Source: Lampris incognitus
Lineage: Eukaryota; Chordata; Actinopteri; Lampriformes; Lampridae
Reading direction: 5' to 3'
DNA length: 64,000 nucleotides
NCBI RefSeq assembly: GCF_029633865.1
Contig: NC_079216.1
Coordinates: forward strand, 62,130,915-62,194,914
The translations under genes were made by a program, and so were the position numbers. The notes below the pieces were generated by a model. That model saw nothing but the letters and a program-made list of their open reading frames with translations, was not told where the DNA came from and did not search any database. Below, one piece after another: positions 44,501 to 56,284 of this stretch (position 1 is its first letter; each line of letters begins with the position of its first letter).

Positions 44501-47500
44501 AAGTATAAATTGGAGGAACTTTACCCTGTGGTCCAAGATCACACTGTGCTTCACAGTTTGCATAGTTTGGGCTGTGGGCCCGAATTAGCTCATCTTGTGT
44601 CTTGTTGCACAAATGTGGAGTCTATAAATAAGTCTCAAGAGACTGCTTGCTGTGGTGCAGGACCATGGGATGATCAGCAAGAGACAACTCACCTCAGTGA
44701 AGACTGGAGACCTGGCCGTGGATATCGATTTGCCTGGAGCAGTGCTGTCTCCTTCCATAGACACCTCCATAGGCTCCACGACGTCATTAGTCATCAACGC
44801 CTCTGGTTTGATGGAGTCGGCTACCTTCTCAGGTGGTGGTTCACAAGCTGGAGGGAGATCTTCTGTGTGGGAAGCACTATCTTCACGCTCATGTTTTTGT
44901 GCTGTCACAAGCTCTAACGAAACTGACTGTTGTTCTGTTACCATCATGGCAGATGGCTCCTTCAGCTCCCCAATCCCCATGGGTAACGCCTCCTTTGCGA
45001 GAGGAGTTTTATCAACCTCTGGTTGAGGTTCTGGCTGCAGCCAAAAGAGTGGTTGTGGCTCTTGTTCAGGAGGGCTAGAATGTATTGAGTCACCTGGGAC
45101 ATCGACCTCTCTCTCCTCCTTCTCCCAGTGTTCATGAGAGTCCTTCTTGCTCTTTCCAAAGAAGAAGTCTTTGACTGTGTGGAGGACAGAGGAGATGGAA
45201 GACTGAATGTTATGGTGGTCATGATCCTTATGAGCCTTGCTGTGACTTTTGGTGGCTGAAACGTGCTTAGAGTGGCTCATCTTGTGTGGCAATTCTGCTA
45301 GCTTTTCTCTTTCTTTCTCTCTCTCGATGGCTAATTCTTGCTCTTTCTCTCTATCTCTCTCGTGCTCTTCACCTAGTGCTTTTTCTCCCTCTTTTTCATC
45401 CCACTCTTTGCATTTTTTCTCTCGAGCTCGTTCTTCTTTGTTAACATCTGTAATAGATGTATCCATATCTTTACTATTCTCCACTTCCAAAGAGTTCTGC
45501 TTCTCCTCGGCAGCCTGGGAATGGAGAGTGTCTGCCAGAAATTGTGCCAAACTGAGCCCCCCATCATAAGAGTTTTCACCCCCATTTCCCATTTTCTGGC
45601 CTCTGCTATTGCCGTGGCTGCCAACTCCAGCATCTAAACCATTAGAGAGCTTTATTTTCTTTGTTTGCGAGGTCTCTGTAGTTGGGGACTGGGTGGTAGG
45701 TGTCTCTGTCTCTTCTACACCACTGTCTTTTGGGGTCACAGGGGCTGTTTCCCTGACTTCAGTGCTGACCCCATTGGGTTCTAGTGCAACAGCCCCTGAC
45801 TGCTGCACAGCTCCACGCTCCTGGAGAATTGGGGTCTCCTTTGGCGGGGGAATGGGTCGTTTCCTTTGACTTCGTTCAGAGATGACCTGCGGTTGCTCTT
45901 GCTGGACATTGTCTTTACCCTTCTTCTTCTTGCTCTCCTCCAACTCCTTCTTTTTGAGCTCTGCTTTTTGCTTTAGTTTGGCAAAGAACCTCTGATGGAT
46001 CTTGTACTCGTTCATGGTGCCGACTTCCAAAACGCCCGAGCAGGAGACAATACCCTTACTGTTACTGGCTGAGGCCTGATAGATTGCTGCATCGTCCAAC
46101 GTACAGCTGAAAAGACAAAGGCTTACTAATCTTAGAAAACTGTGAGTGATACTCTTAAAAAAGGCTCTTCTAAAATGTAAATACGCAAATATTTTCCCAT
46201 TATTAATCTAAAATAAGTTTCAGAAAGACTCTTCTGGCAGGAGAATGGGACTACATACTTGTAAATATGGAGGGAGTGGGTTTTTCCATTGCGTCGAATC
46301 TCATACTTTGGGAGACCGCAGTACCGATCCATCTCCATATCGTCTTTATACCATGTCAGTTCTGGAGCTGGGTAACCTATAGATATGGATAAAATCTTAT
46401 TATTTCTAGGTTATGAACATTGTGCTATTGGATCCACAATGGTATGGTGAATGACGTGTTAATACAGTAAAACAATGTCTATGATAATGACACAATGTCT
46501 AAAACTTATTGCATGACCAAGATTACAAGACTATAAGCATGACTAGTGGTGAAAATACTAAATACAATACCATAATACTGTATGTCGTTCTGGGAGGAGG
46601 ATGTTTCAGGTAGTTGCATCATGTTTGTTGTGTAAGACATTGGATTGCATGTATGACTAAGAAACAGCCAACTGAAATCTCCGCCTGTATTAGAAAGCAC
46701 CTCGGAAGGACATGCCTGAATATGTTAAATAAACCACCATTATACTGGTGCAGTTTAACCACCACCTTGCACCCATGTTACTGTCAGAAGTGAAGAGCTG
46801 TGTAGGAAATAAATGACTATACTGTTCCGATACAGTGCTGTTAATGAGCATTCTCAGTGATTATCCAGCACCCAAACTGTCAATAACACCAAGTACACTG
46901 TGCTGAAATTAACCACATCCTGGGTAACACTGTGATCTCACACCACAGATAGCCCGACTGAAAACAGCAAGCAGACACACGAAAATGACGAGGATGAGTG
47001 TTCGGCACGGGCTTACCTGAAACCACACAGGTGAACTTCACATTACAGTTTTCCGACACTGCCTTTGCTTTTAAGGTGGTCTCAAAGGACGGCTGTATGT
47101 CCTCCGTCAGCTGAGCCATCACACTGCATAATGTGCTCCTGGAGGGAAACCTTACTGTATTAGAAAGAGCCCTGCTCCTCGTTGCTGCTGCTTCTGAGTA
47201 GTAAGTCAGTATTGTTTAAGTTACCCCTGCACCTCTGCACAATACATTCCGATTATTTGCTCACTTAAAGCTACAATTCTGAAGATCATCATTTTGGGTT
47301 TAACGTGGCGCTACAGGTGAGCGCGTTGGTGACTTGGCCACTTTAAACCCCAGAGATCCATGAAAAGTGAGACAGCAATGCCGTTGTGTCAACACCTCCC
47401 CATCACGTGAAAAAAAAAATCCCCCCAAAAAACAAAACATAGTTGAACCTGAGTTTAAACTGTTGTAATTGTTGGTCAAATTTCCCAACGAGCTTCATTT

Positions 47501-48898
47501 GCCACAATAACATGGCTTCCTTTTCACCACCCCCCCCCCGTCCCCCTTCCTTATTTCTCCGCATTCAGCTTCTGTGGCAGCGATGTAAAACTCTACGCCT
47601 GTTTCATTTTTCTCAAGAAACTCCTGTCATTAAAATGAGCCACTACAAAAGCATACATGATTTGGATATTTGATGATTAACTAGTCCCCCCCCCCATTTT
47701 CTCCCCAATTGTACCCGGCCAATTACCCCATTCCTCTGCTGCAGACTACCACATGCCTCCTCCGATACGTGTGGAGTCGCCAGCCGCTTCTTTTCACCTG
47801 ACAGTGAGGAGTTTCGCCAGGGGGACGTAGCGCGTGGGAGGATCCCGCTATTCCCCCCCAGTTCCCCCTCCCCCCTGAACAGGCGCCCCAACCGACCAGA
47901 GGAGGCGCTAGTGCAGCGACCAGGACACATACCCACATCTGGCTTCCCATCCGTAGACATGGCCAATTGTGTCTGTAGGGATGCCTGACCAAGCCGGAGG
48001 TAACACAGGGATTCGAACCAGCGATTTGAACCGGCGATCCCCATGGTGGTAGACAACGGAATAGACCGCTACACTACCCGGATGCCCCAACTAGTTGTTT
48101 TGTTATTTTCAAAATAAATACACCAGCGATAGTAAGTAGAGATTCAGAGTTGTAGCTTTAATTGCAATGGGGAGAAAAGGATGTTAATGAAAATTAATGG
48201 AAATCTAGCCGACTTCATTTCTAGCTGTCCGAGTAGTTGAAAAGGTGACCGAGTCGGTCTTCCAAGGCAGAGACATTCCACAAATCACAACCGACAGTCT
48301 TAACACGGATGTCAATATTCATTATTCGACTGAACGCGGCATTTGACAGGATCACTTAACTACATTATCATTCAAATGTGTGTAGAGGTCATTCTCGGGG
48401 GGGGGGGGTAAACCGGGATGTGTGGTGTTAAGATGTTAGTTGGGAGGAATGTTTTAAAAGTATGGATTACCTCATCGGCCTGTAGTGAGAATACCTCGAA
48501 TAGCTAAGAGGAGGCAAATGTGAAGGGTATTCATCAGTCATGATTCATTTTGTCGAGATTCGCTCACATGGAACCAAGATTTACCTTGAGATACAAACGA
48601 GCACTTTCAATGAACATGCTTATCTTGCAGGAAAACGAATGAACGCATTTTGTTTTGCTTTATCCGATAGCCTCGGATTTCAGAACCGGAGCCCAAATGG
48701 AGCTGTGTGATGGGTATTCGCCCGCAGCGTCATGCTCTGCAAAGACCCGGTGATGACGGTTTGGCTGTCTTTATCATGCTTTCCCCCCTATCAGTTCCAG
48801 ATGAATGACTTCAAATCTGTACGCTGCATCTCCAGATCTCATGATTTGGACTGCTTTTTACTTTAATGTTGCATACTGTAACTATATTTTTGTGTGTG

Positions 48899-48933
<35 letters not shown>

Positions 48934-49602
48934 AATTCCCCCCCCCCCAAACTGTCAATGGTGTTGTGAGTGCCCAACTAGTGAGGAGCGGAATATCAAC
49001 ACGGATACAGGAAAAAAGGCTTTAATGCATAGCAGTACAGGCCTGTTTCGTGCATCGTGCACTCATCAGCTGCTAATGTGGTCCAACAAAGAATCATACG
49101 GTTTACGTTGCCCAGCGTCACCCCTCTAATTTCGGCTGGACAGCGACCAACCAGACGGGGAAACATTCAAACTATAACAACCAACGGGGTAGGCACTTAT
49201 GATGCACAGCAACCAATGGAGGGGTAGAAAACATTACGACCAATGGGGCTGGGGCTTGTTTTGAAAAGCATTTAGGGGCCAGGCCACTGTTGAAGTGGCC
49301 TGCATTAGAAGTATAACAAGGTAATTTATGTGAATTATATAGTGGGGTGGTGTTGGGGCACAGTTGGAAGGACAGGCAGTTAAAATATATAAAAAATAAA
49401 ATTAAAAAAAGACATTTTACTTATAGTTACAAAGGAGATATTTTTTTCGGGGGACACAGCTGGTGGCCAATTCTCTTCTATTATTCAAGGTGGACATATC
49501 AGGTCTGCAAATAATAAAATACTTCTCTGCCAAGCACAGGTTACATCTTTTACTCCTAACTGAATATGCACTACTCTTTGCAAGGATTTTCCATGAGACA
49601 GA

Positions 49603-49634
<32 letters not shown>

Positions 49635-50090
49635 CAGGCCCGCAATGCATTAAAACTTTTTTTCCTGTATCCATATTGAGATATACATATGTTTTTAGCT
49701 ATCTCTGGTATCACCAAGTTATTGTGACACCGTGGCTCCGCAATCCAACAAGTGTTGATCAGCGAACAGGTTTTCCTTCACTGTGCTGCAAAACAAGCAG
49801 TTATTTAGCCTCAACTTGCTCTGCTTGCCGTAGGAGCTTTTCCTCGGCAACTGAACAAACACAACACAATTCAATATGAATGTTGTTTTTTTTTTTTCCA
49901 TGCCGGTGCCGTGAAGGCTCTGCACATGGAATATAGAGGAAGTTACCTACCTGTTTTCAGGCCTGACATTGGAGAGGTAAGGGTTGCGACTCTCTGTCCG
50001 ACCATTAGAAGAGCCGCCCTCCTCTTCGCTAAAGCTGCTTGTCCTCCCGTTGCCAGAGGCAGAACGAGTCATTGGTCTCCTGGAAGTCAT
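35566..50090 (-). CDS. alpk3: Alpha-kinase 3, complete, 13 coding exons
   Basis: Coding exons in transcript order: 50090-49951, 47138-47017, 46376-46259, 46106-44693, 41802-39150, 38246-38099, 37559-37432, 37328-37293, 37161-36887, 36600-36512, 36394-36177, 36083-36035 and 35941-35566. All have GT/AG borders in phase, giving 1921 codons. The start MTSRRPMTRSASGNG has A at -3. An N-terminal Ig domain (~50-145; CNVKFTCVVSG, YPAPELTWYKDD, IYQASASNSKGIVSC) is followed by two giant exons of charged, likely disordered sequence. A second Ig (~1483-1570; LKLWCQFFNVLSDSTIKWYR) and the alpha-kinase domain (~1590-1830; EEIEMTPLLFTKGLADSSCW, EYCKIFAAEARVI, zinc-site HQCNYYCGLLGL) follow. The KGSKSPLLNRK-type tail matches human ALPK3, an atypical kinase family member needed in heart and skeletal muscle. 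Human ALPK3 is ~1700-1900 aa. Confidence 0.93.
41803..44692. other. alpk3 intron 4, largely unannotated
   Basis: AT-rich intron between the two giant exons of alpk3. A 106-codon minus-strand frame at 43845-44165 resembles nothing I know. No repeat family was recognised. Confidence 0.4.
47683..48087 (-). mobile_element. SINE family S copy in alpk3 intron 1
   Basis: The reverse complement of the family found at 29153. The B box (ccggttcaaatcg) lies near 48030 and the body (gtggagtcgccagccgcttc on the plus strand) near 47770. It has the same orientation as the alpk3 transcript. Confidence 0.85.
48900..48930. repeat. (TA)n microsatellite
   Basis: About thirteen TA units followed by a C-tract, next to the Penelope-like element. 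Such elements often sit beside (TA)n. Confidence 0.85.
48990..49680 (-). mobile_element. Penelope-like retroelement, truncated, with hammerhead ribozyme
   Basis: On the minus strand 49610-49417 encodes a C-terminal piece of the Penelope GIY-YIG region (SVSWKILAKSSAYSVRSKRC, NLCLAEKYFIICRPDMSTLN, ELATSC). A ~330-bp 3' region follows, ending with a hammerhead ribozyme at 49075-49030 and tttttttcctgtatccgtg. An inverted partial copy of the same terminal region lies at 49634-49675 beside a (TA)n tract. The reverse transcriptase is missing, so the copy is dead. It lies in alpk3 intron 1. Confidence 0.7.
49030..49075 (-). ncRNA. Hammerhead ribozyme (type I) of the Penelope-like element
   Basis: On the minus strand TAGCAG-CTGATGA-GTGC-ACGAT-GCAC-GAAA-CAGGCCTG-TA-CTGCTA fits the hammerhead consensus. 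Helix I is TAGCAG/CTGCTA and helix II is GTGC/GCAC with a 5-base loop. The invariant CTGATGA and GAAA are present. Helix III is the very short ACAG/CTGT with a 2-base loop. The expected cut is after GTA, before CTGCTA. All core bases are intact, so self-cleavage is plausible. Short helix III is known for Penelope-type hammerheads, which often act as dimers. Confidence 0.88.
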
Positions 50091-50892
50091 TGTCCACCGA
50101 AGCAATTCCAAAAATAAAGCAACTTTAAAAAAGAAGAAAGAAAAAAAGAAAGAAATCCACGGCCAAGTAGTCCCCGGTTGAAACGAAAGCTTGACAAAGC
50201 TCGGCAAAGGTTCGACGCCCCACTTCAGAGTTAAAGTGGGTTATCCATGGGGGAAGCCGCTAAGAGAGAAAGTTAGACGCTGTTAGGAACATGATTGAAA
50301 CTTGTCGTGAGTGAGTGACAAATAACGTCGGGGACATTTTCCTGCACAAAAGTCAGACACGCTGTTTAGAGTCGGGCCCTCTCGGTCCAAGCGGTGCACT
50401 TGTATCGAAGCGGGTTATAAATAGGGACGGCTATCAGGCTGTTGGGGCACTGCTGGTGGCCAGACACAGCCCCAAGACATTCCACCCACTTCCAAGTTCC
50501 TAACCCAAAATTCAGGAGTACCTCGACTGAAATAAAACACAGTACGTTCACCTACTTACCGCTGAGACGTCTTCTGTGTTCCTGCGGAGCCCGAGTCGCA
50601 GAGGCGAATCTCTGCAATTGTCAATCATAGACGTGCATGTGTTGCCAGCAGCACCCTATTTATAGACGGCCTACAAATAGGTGCAAGTACACATCACATT
50701 TTCCGTAACTAGCCATCAGACTAAGGGAAGAAGCCTCAAAGCAAATAGAAATTCAATATAGAGAAGGAAAAAAAAAAACCTTTAAATCGCAGGGTATTAC
50801 TAGAAAGTATCACTTGATCTGCGGCCATGTCATAGAAATGTCTCTCCTCTGTGTTGATGCCCCCTCAGTACGTTCAAAGCAGCCATGTGTAG
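50091..50892. promoter_or_regulatory. Probable alpk3 5' UTR and promoter region
   Basis: The sequence upstream of the alpk3 start codon (minus-strand transcription) has no recognised repeat. An A-tract lies at 50770-50779. The sequence ctatttatagacgg near 50660 includes a TATTTATAG, a TATA- or MEF2-like site that would suit a muscle gene, but this is only a motif match. Confidence 0.35.
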
Positions 50893-53800
50893 GTAAGACT
50901 GCAGTGTGCTACAGACGGCATCGGAAAACACACCTGCTCATATATGATTTGGTAATATAGCTCACGAGGAAACCGATGACGAGCTATGCTCCGTGTCCTA
51001 GGATTTGGCTCAAGAGCCACCAAGGTACAGCCCCCCAACCCCACCCCACCCCACCCTCACATGGTATTGCAACACGTGCAGCACATTGCCAAAACACAGC
51101 AGCTATCCAAAACCAACTCACTCGTGGTACACATGTATTTCATTAACTATAGACGAAAATCTAGTATCTTACTTCAGTTGAGTTTTCCCTCCCTATGGCG
51201 CAGTGTTCAGGCACTTCCTCTAATGACGATAGCTTTGAAGACCAAATCCAATGTCTTTAAATCAGGAGAAGATTTCTTTTCTTCACCTATGAACTATTTA
51301 AGTAAGGCATGCAGGGTGGAGTGGGGGGAGAGGAGTGTCAGGGGTGATTTGCGACAGAAGGGTACCAGCAAGAGTTAAAGGGAAGGTTTACAAGGTGGCA
51401 GTGAGACCAGCGGCACTGACGAGAAGACAGGAGGTGGAGCTGGAGGTGGCAGAACTGAAGATGCCAAGACTTTCATTGGGAGTGACGAAGAAGGACAGCA
51501 TTAGGAACAACTATATTAGAGGGACAGCTCACGTTGGACGATTTGGAGACAAAGCAAGAGAGGCAAGATTGAGATGGCCAAAGGAGTTGAATCAAGTGCA
51601 ACTGGACTTGGTATATATCCGCGAAGACGTTTCGCCTCTTGGATGAGAGGCCAGATTCGAACCCAGGCCGCTGCGTTAAGGACTCAGCCTTATGTGGTAC
51701 ACGCTCTACCAGGTAAGACTGCAGTGTGCTACAGATGGCATCGGAAAACACACCTGCTCATATATGATTTGGTAATAAAGCTCACGAGGAAACCGATGAC
51801 GAGCTATGCTCCGTGTCCTAGGATTTGGCTCAAGAGCCACCAAGGTACAGCCCCCCCCACCCCACCACACCCTCACATGGTATTGCAACACGTGCAGCAC
51901 ATTGCCAAAACACAGCAGCTATCCAAAACCAACTCACTCGTGGTACACACGTATTTCATGAACTATAGACGAAAATCTAGTATCTTACTTCAGTTGAGTT
52001 TTCCCTCCCTATGGCGCAGTGTTCAGGCACTTCCTCTAATGACGATAGCTTTGAAGACCAAATCCAATGTCTTTAAATCAGGAGAAGATTTCTTTTCTTC
52101 ACCTATGAACTTTTTAAGTAAGGCATGCAGGGTGGAGTGGGTGGAGAAGAGTGTCAGGGGTGATTTGCGACAGAAGGGTACCAGCAAGAGTTAAAGGGAA
52201 GGTTTACAAGGTGGCAGTGAAACAAGCGGCACTGACGAAAAGACCGGAGGTGGAGCTGGAGGTGGCAGAACTGAAGATGCCAAGACTTTCATTGGGAGTG
52301 ACGAAGAAGGACAGCATTAGGAACAAGTATATTAGAGGGACAGCTCACGTTGGACGATTTGGAGACAAAGCAAGAGAGGCAAGATTGAGATGGCCAAAGG
52401 AGTTGAATCAAGTGCAACTGGACTTGGTATATATCCGCGAAGACGTTTCGCCTCTCATCCAAGAGACGTTTCGCCTCTTGGATGAGAGGCGAATCTGGCC
52501 TGGATCAGATTCGAACCCAGGCCGCTGCGTTAAGGACTCAGCCTTATGTGGTACACGCTCTACCAGGTAAGACTGCAGTGTGCTACAGATGGCATCGGAA
52601 AACACACCTGCTCATATATGATTTGGTAATAAAGCTCACGAGGAAACCGATGACGAGCTATGCTCCGTGTCCTAGGATTTGGCTCAAGAGCCACCAAGGT
52701 ACAGCCCCCCCCCACCCCACCACACCCTCACATGGTATTGCAACACGTGCAGCACATTGCCAAAACACAGCAGCTATCCAAAACCAACTCACTCGTGGTA
52801 CACACGTATTTCATTAACTATAGACGAAAATCTAGTATCTTACTTCAGTTGAGTTTTCCCTCCCTATGGCGCAGTGTTCAGGCACCTCCTCTAATGACGA
52901 TAGCTTTGAAGACCAAATCCAATGTCTTTAAATCAGGAGAAGATTTCTTTTCTTCACCTATGAACTATTTAAGTAAGGCATGCAGGGTGGAGTGGGTGGA
53001 GAGGAGTGTCAGGGGTGATTTGCGACAGAAGGGTACCAGGAAGAGTTAAAGGGAAGGTTTACAAGGTGGCAGTGAGACCAGCGGCACCGACGAAAAGACA
53101 GGAGGTGGAGCTGGAGGTGGCAGAACTGAAGATGCCAAGACTTTCATTGGGAGTGACGAAGAAGGACAGCATTAGGAACAAGTATATTAGAGGGACAGCT
53201 CACGTTGGACGATTTGGAGACAAAGCAAGAGAGGCAAGATTGAGATGGCCAAAGGAGTTGAATCAAGTGCAACTGGACTTGGTATATATCCGCGAAGACG
53301 TTTCGCCTCTTGGATGAGAGGCCAGATTCGAACCCAGGCCGCTGCGTTAAGGACTCAGCCTTATGTGGTACACGCTCTACCAGGTAAGACTGCAGTGTGC
53401 TACAGATGGCATCGGAAAACACACCTGCTCATATATGATTTGGTAATAAAGCTCACGAGGAAACCGATGACGAGCTATGCTCCGTGTCCTAGGATTTGGC
53501 TCAAGAGCCACCAAGGTACAGCCCCCCCCACCCCACCGCACCCTCACATGGTATTGCAACACGTGCAGCACATTGCCAAAACACAGCAGCTATCCAAAAC
53601 CAACTCACTCGTGGTACACATGTATTTCATTAACTATAGACGAAAATCTAGTATCTTACTTCAGTTGAGTTTTCCCTCCCTATGGCGCATTGTTCAGGCA
53701 CCTCCTCTAATGACGATAGCTTTGAAGACCAAATCCAATGTCTTTAAATCAGGAGAAGATTTCTTTTCTTCACCTATGAACTTTTTAAGTAAGGCATGCA

Positions 53801-54310
53801 GGGTGGAGTGGGTGGAGAAGAGTGTCAGGGGTGATTTGCGACAGAAGGGTACCAGCAAGAGTTAAAGGGAAGGTTTACAAGGTGGCAGTGAAACAAGCGG
53901 CACTGACGAAAAGACCGGAGGTGGAGCTGGAGGTGGCAGAACTGAAGATGCCAAGACTTTCATTGGGAGTGACGAAGAAGGACAGCACTAGGAACAACTA
54001 TATTAGAGGGACAGCTCAGGTTGGACGATTTGGAGACAAAGCAAGAGAGGCAAGATTGAGATGGCCAAAGGAGTTGAATCAAGTGCAACTGGACTTGGTA
54101 TATATTCGCGAAGACGTTTCGCCTCTCATCCAAGAGGCTCCCTCAGTCCAAGAGACGTTTCGCCTCTCATCCAAGAGGCGAAACGTGAGCCAAATCTGAC
54201 CAGACGTCTAGTCAGAAAGGCACAAACTGAGGGAGCCTCTTGGATGAGAGGCGAAACGTCTTCGCGGATATATACCAAGTCCAGTTGCACTTGATTCAAC
54301 TCCTTTAGAT
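50893..54310. repeat. Tandem array of four ~0.82-0.85-kb units derived from a LINE
   Basis: Units start with gtaagactgcagtgtgctac at 50893, 51713, 52567 and 53384, giving periods of 820, 854 and 817 bp, and they are nearly identical. Each holds a fragment of an RTE-like reverse transcriptase C-terminus (GVTKKDSIRN(N/K)YIRGTAHV) in a 103-139-codon frame. Each also has a gatgagaggcgaaacgtctt-type motif and a tRNA-like SINE head with a gattcgaacccaggccgctg box. The 34-bp size difference comes from an extra copy of the aaacgtctc motif. It lies upstream of alpk3. Confidence 0.85.
54079..54294. repeat. Long inverted repeat at the end of the tandem array
   Basis: Arms of about 67-70 bp (54079-54148 and 54228-54294) are almost perfect reverse complements. 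They contain cgaagacgtttcgcctctca and its complement, with a shorter nested copy between them. It marks the point where the fourth unit meets the LINE 3' end at 54311. Confidence 0.8.
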
Positions 54311-54600
54311 AACCATGACCTGGATGGATGAGAACATTCACAGACAAGAATGAGATGGTTTGGACATGTGTGGAGGAGAGATGCTGGGTATATTGGGAGA
54401 AGGATGCTGAATATGGAGCTGCCAGGGAAGAGGAGAAGAGGAAGGCCAAAGAGCAGGTGTGCGGATGTGGCGAGAGAGGACATGCAGGTGGCTGGCGTGA
54501 CAGAGGAAGATGCAGAGGACAGGAAGTAATGGAAACGGATGATCCGCTGTGGCGCCCCTTAATGGGAGCAGCTGAAAGTAGTAGCAGTATGAACTTTTTA
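54311..54600 (+). mobile_element. RTE-like LINE 3' end fragment
   Basis: The translation carries the C-terminus of the LINE whose upstream part sits in the tandem units (RWFGHVWRRDAGYIGRRMLN, MELPGKRRRGRPKSR, VAGVTEEDAEDR). The frame is broken. Its position suggests that the array grew from within this LINE. Confidence 0.75.
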
Positions 54601-54699
54601 ACTAAGCCGTCTGCGGATCTCCGTGCTTGCAAAGTGAGAAATTGCTCGACAACTGTAACACTTGCGGACTGTTGAAATATAAACATTTTAGCCAGATGA

Positions 54700-54881
54700 C
54701 ATTCTATACGCTATATGCGGCAATGGGGAGCATCTTTTTGGATTTAGCCAGGAGTTGATCTTATTTTGTTACAGTTAGCCATTACCAAAATGCTCCCTGG
54801 TTAAACTGGGTTTAATCCCTGCTGAACTATGTTGATGACTGGACCTCGTCATGACTTGTCTAGACTCAGACATGCATGTGT

Positions 54882-54916
<35 letters not shown>

Positions 54917-55090
54917 GATGTTGCTCTGTAGTGAAACTGCAGCAATATGAAAGGGACCAGTAATATGTAGTAGTAGTAGTTTTAGTAGTAGTAGTTATAG
55001 TATTTCATCATCATCGTTATCATAAAATAATATAAATGGTGTGTTTTATCTGTTATGTGCTTGTGTTATGCTGTTTCTTCTTTTGTGTGG
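54700..55090. repeat. Spacer with (TTG)n and (TAG)n microsatellites
   Basis: A TTG run lies near 54875-54916 and TAG runs near 54964-54995. No gene is seen. Confidence 0.8.
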
Positions 55091-55094
55091 CATC

Positions 55095-55225
55095 TTCTGC
55101 CTTTATTTGACAGTAACAGTAGAGAGACAGGAAATGACATACCGCAAGGGGCCTGGGCCAGATTCGAGCCCAGGCCGCTGCGGTAAGGACTCAGCCTTAT
55201 GTGGTACACGCTCTACCAGGTGCCC
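55095..55225 (-). mobile_element. tRNA-derived SINE fragment
   Basis: On the minus strand: ggcacctggtagagcgtgta (A box), gcggcctgggctcgaatctg (B box), then a tail with gtatgtcatttcctgtctct ending in an AAATAAAGGC-type signal. The head matches the SINE piece inside the 0.82-kb array units. Confidence 0.8.
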
Positions 55226-55387
55226 CATTCTGTTTCTTTAATGTCAAACAAAGTGTACCGCTCCTCTGCATTTCAAAATCAGCTCTAGCTGTTTTTAAAA
55301 AACGCTTTCTAAAAAAAACTGGCCCTTTTTTTTGTTTTTCAACAAACAGACTTATTGTTATTATGCATCATTACATTACATTCGTAC

Positions 55388-56284
55388 CAGGGGCGATTCT
55401 AGGATCAGAGCTTTAGGGGTGCTGAGCACCTAGAGTGCTGGCCGGCCAGGCAAGATAAATTTTGGGGGGGTGGATCAAACCATTTTCGATGCATGGTGGG
55501 GGGTGCTGTATTTTTGTTGTTAAAATATTACGTTTAAACTGTATACTGGATATGGTTTTGACATTTCTTCAGCTTATTAAACATGGACATAAGGTAAAAA
55601 AATAAAAAATCTCTTCAATTTTAGGGGTGCTGGGGTTCAATTTAGGGGTGCTGCAGCACCCCCAAAATGGGCTAGAAACGCCTATCCAGGGGCGATTCTA
55701 GGATCAGAGCTTTAGGGGTGCTGAGCACCCAGAGTGCTGGCCGGCCAGGCAAGATAAATTTGGGGGGGGGGGTGGATCAAACCATTTTCGAAGTATGGGG
55801 GGGTGCTGTATTTTTGTTGTTAAAATATTACGTTTAAACCATATACTGGATATGGTTTTGACATTTCTTCAGCTTATTAAACACGGACACACAGTAAAAA
55901 ATAAAAAATCTCTTCAGTTTTAGGGGTGCTGGGGTTCAATTTAGGGGTGCTGCAGCACCCCCAAAATGGGCTAGAAACGCCTATCCAGGGGCGATTCTAG
56001 GATCAGAGCTTTAGGGGTGCTGAGCACCCAGAGTGCTGGCCGGCCAGGCAAGATAAATTTGGGGGGGGGTGGATCAAACCATTTTCGAAGTATGGGGGGG
56101 TGCTGTATTTTTGTTGTTAAAATATTACGTTTAAACCATATACTGGATATGGTTTTGACATTTCTTCAGCTTATTAAACATGGACACACAGTAAAAAATA
56201 AAAAATCTCTTCAGTTTTAGGGGTGCTGGGGTTCAATTTAGGGGCGCTGCAGCACCCCCCAAAAATGGGCTAGAAACGCCTATG
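55388..56284. mobile_element. Three head-to-tail 299-bp hAT-like miniature elements
   Basis: Copies start at 55388, 55687 and 55986, each opening CAGGGGCGATTCTAGGATCA and closing GGGCTAGAAACGCC. The termini form imperfect inverted repeats (CAGGGGCG.TTCTAG type) of hAT non-autonomous elements. The three copies share exact junctions (cgcctatccaggggcg), so the tandem arose by duplication after insertion. No coding capacity. Confidence 0.8.

Noticed and set aside
49463-49610. Plus-strand frame starting MANSLLLFKVD as a gene
   Set aside because: It is the antisense shadow of the Penelope GIY-YIG fragment.
51335-54199. Four similar 103-139-codon frames as a host gene family
   Set aside because: They are fragments of an RTE-like reverse transcriptase C-terminus repeated with the tandem array.
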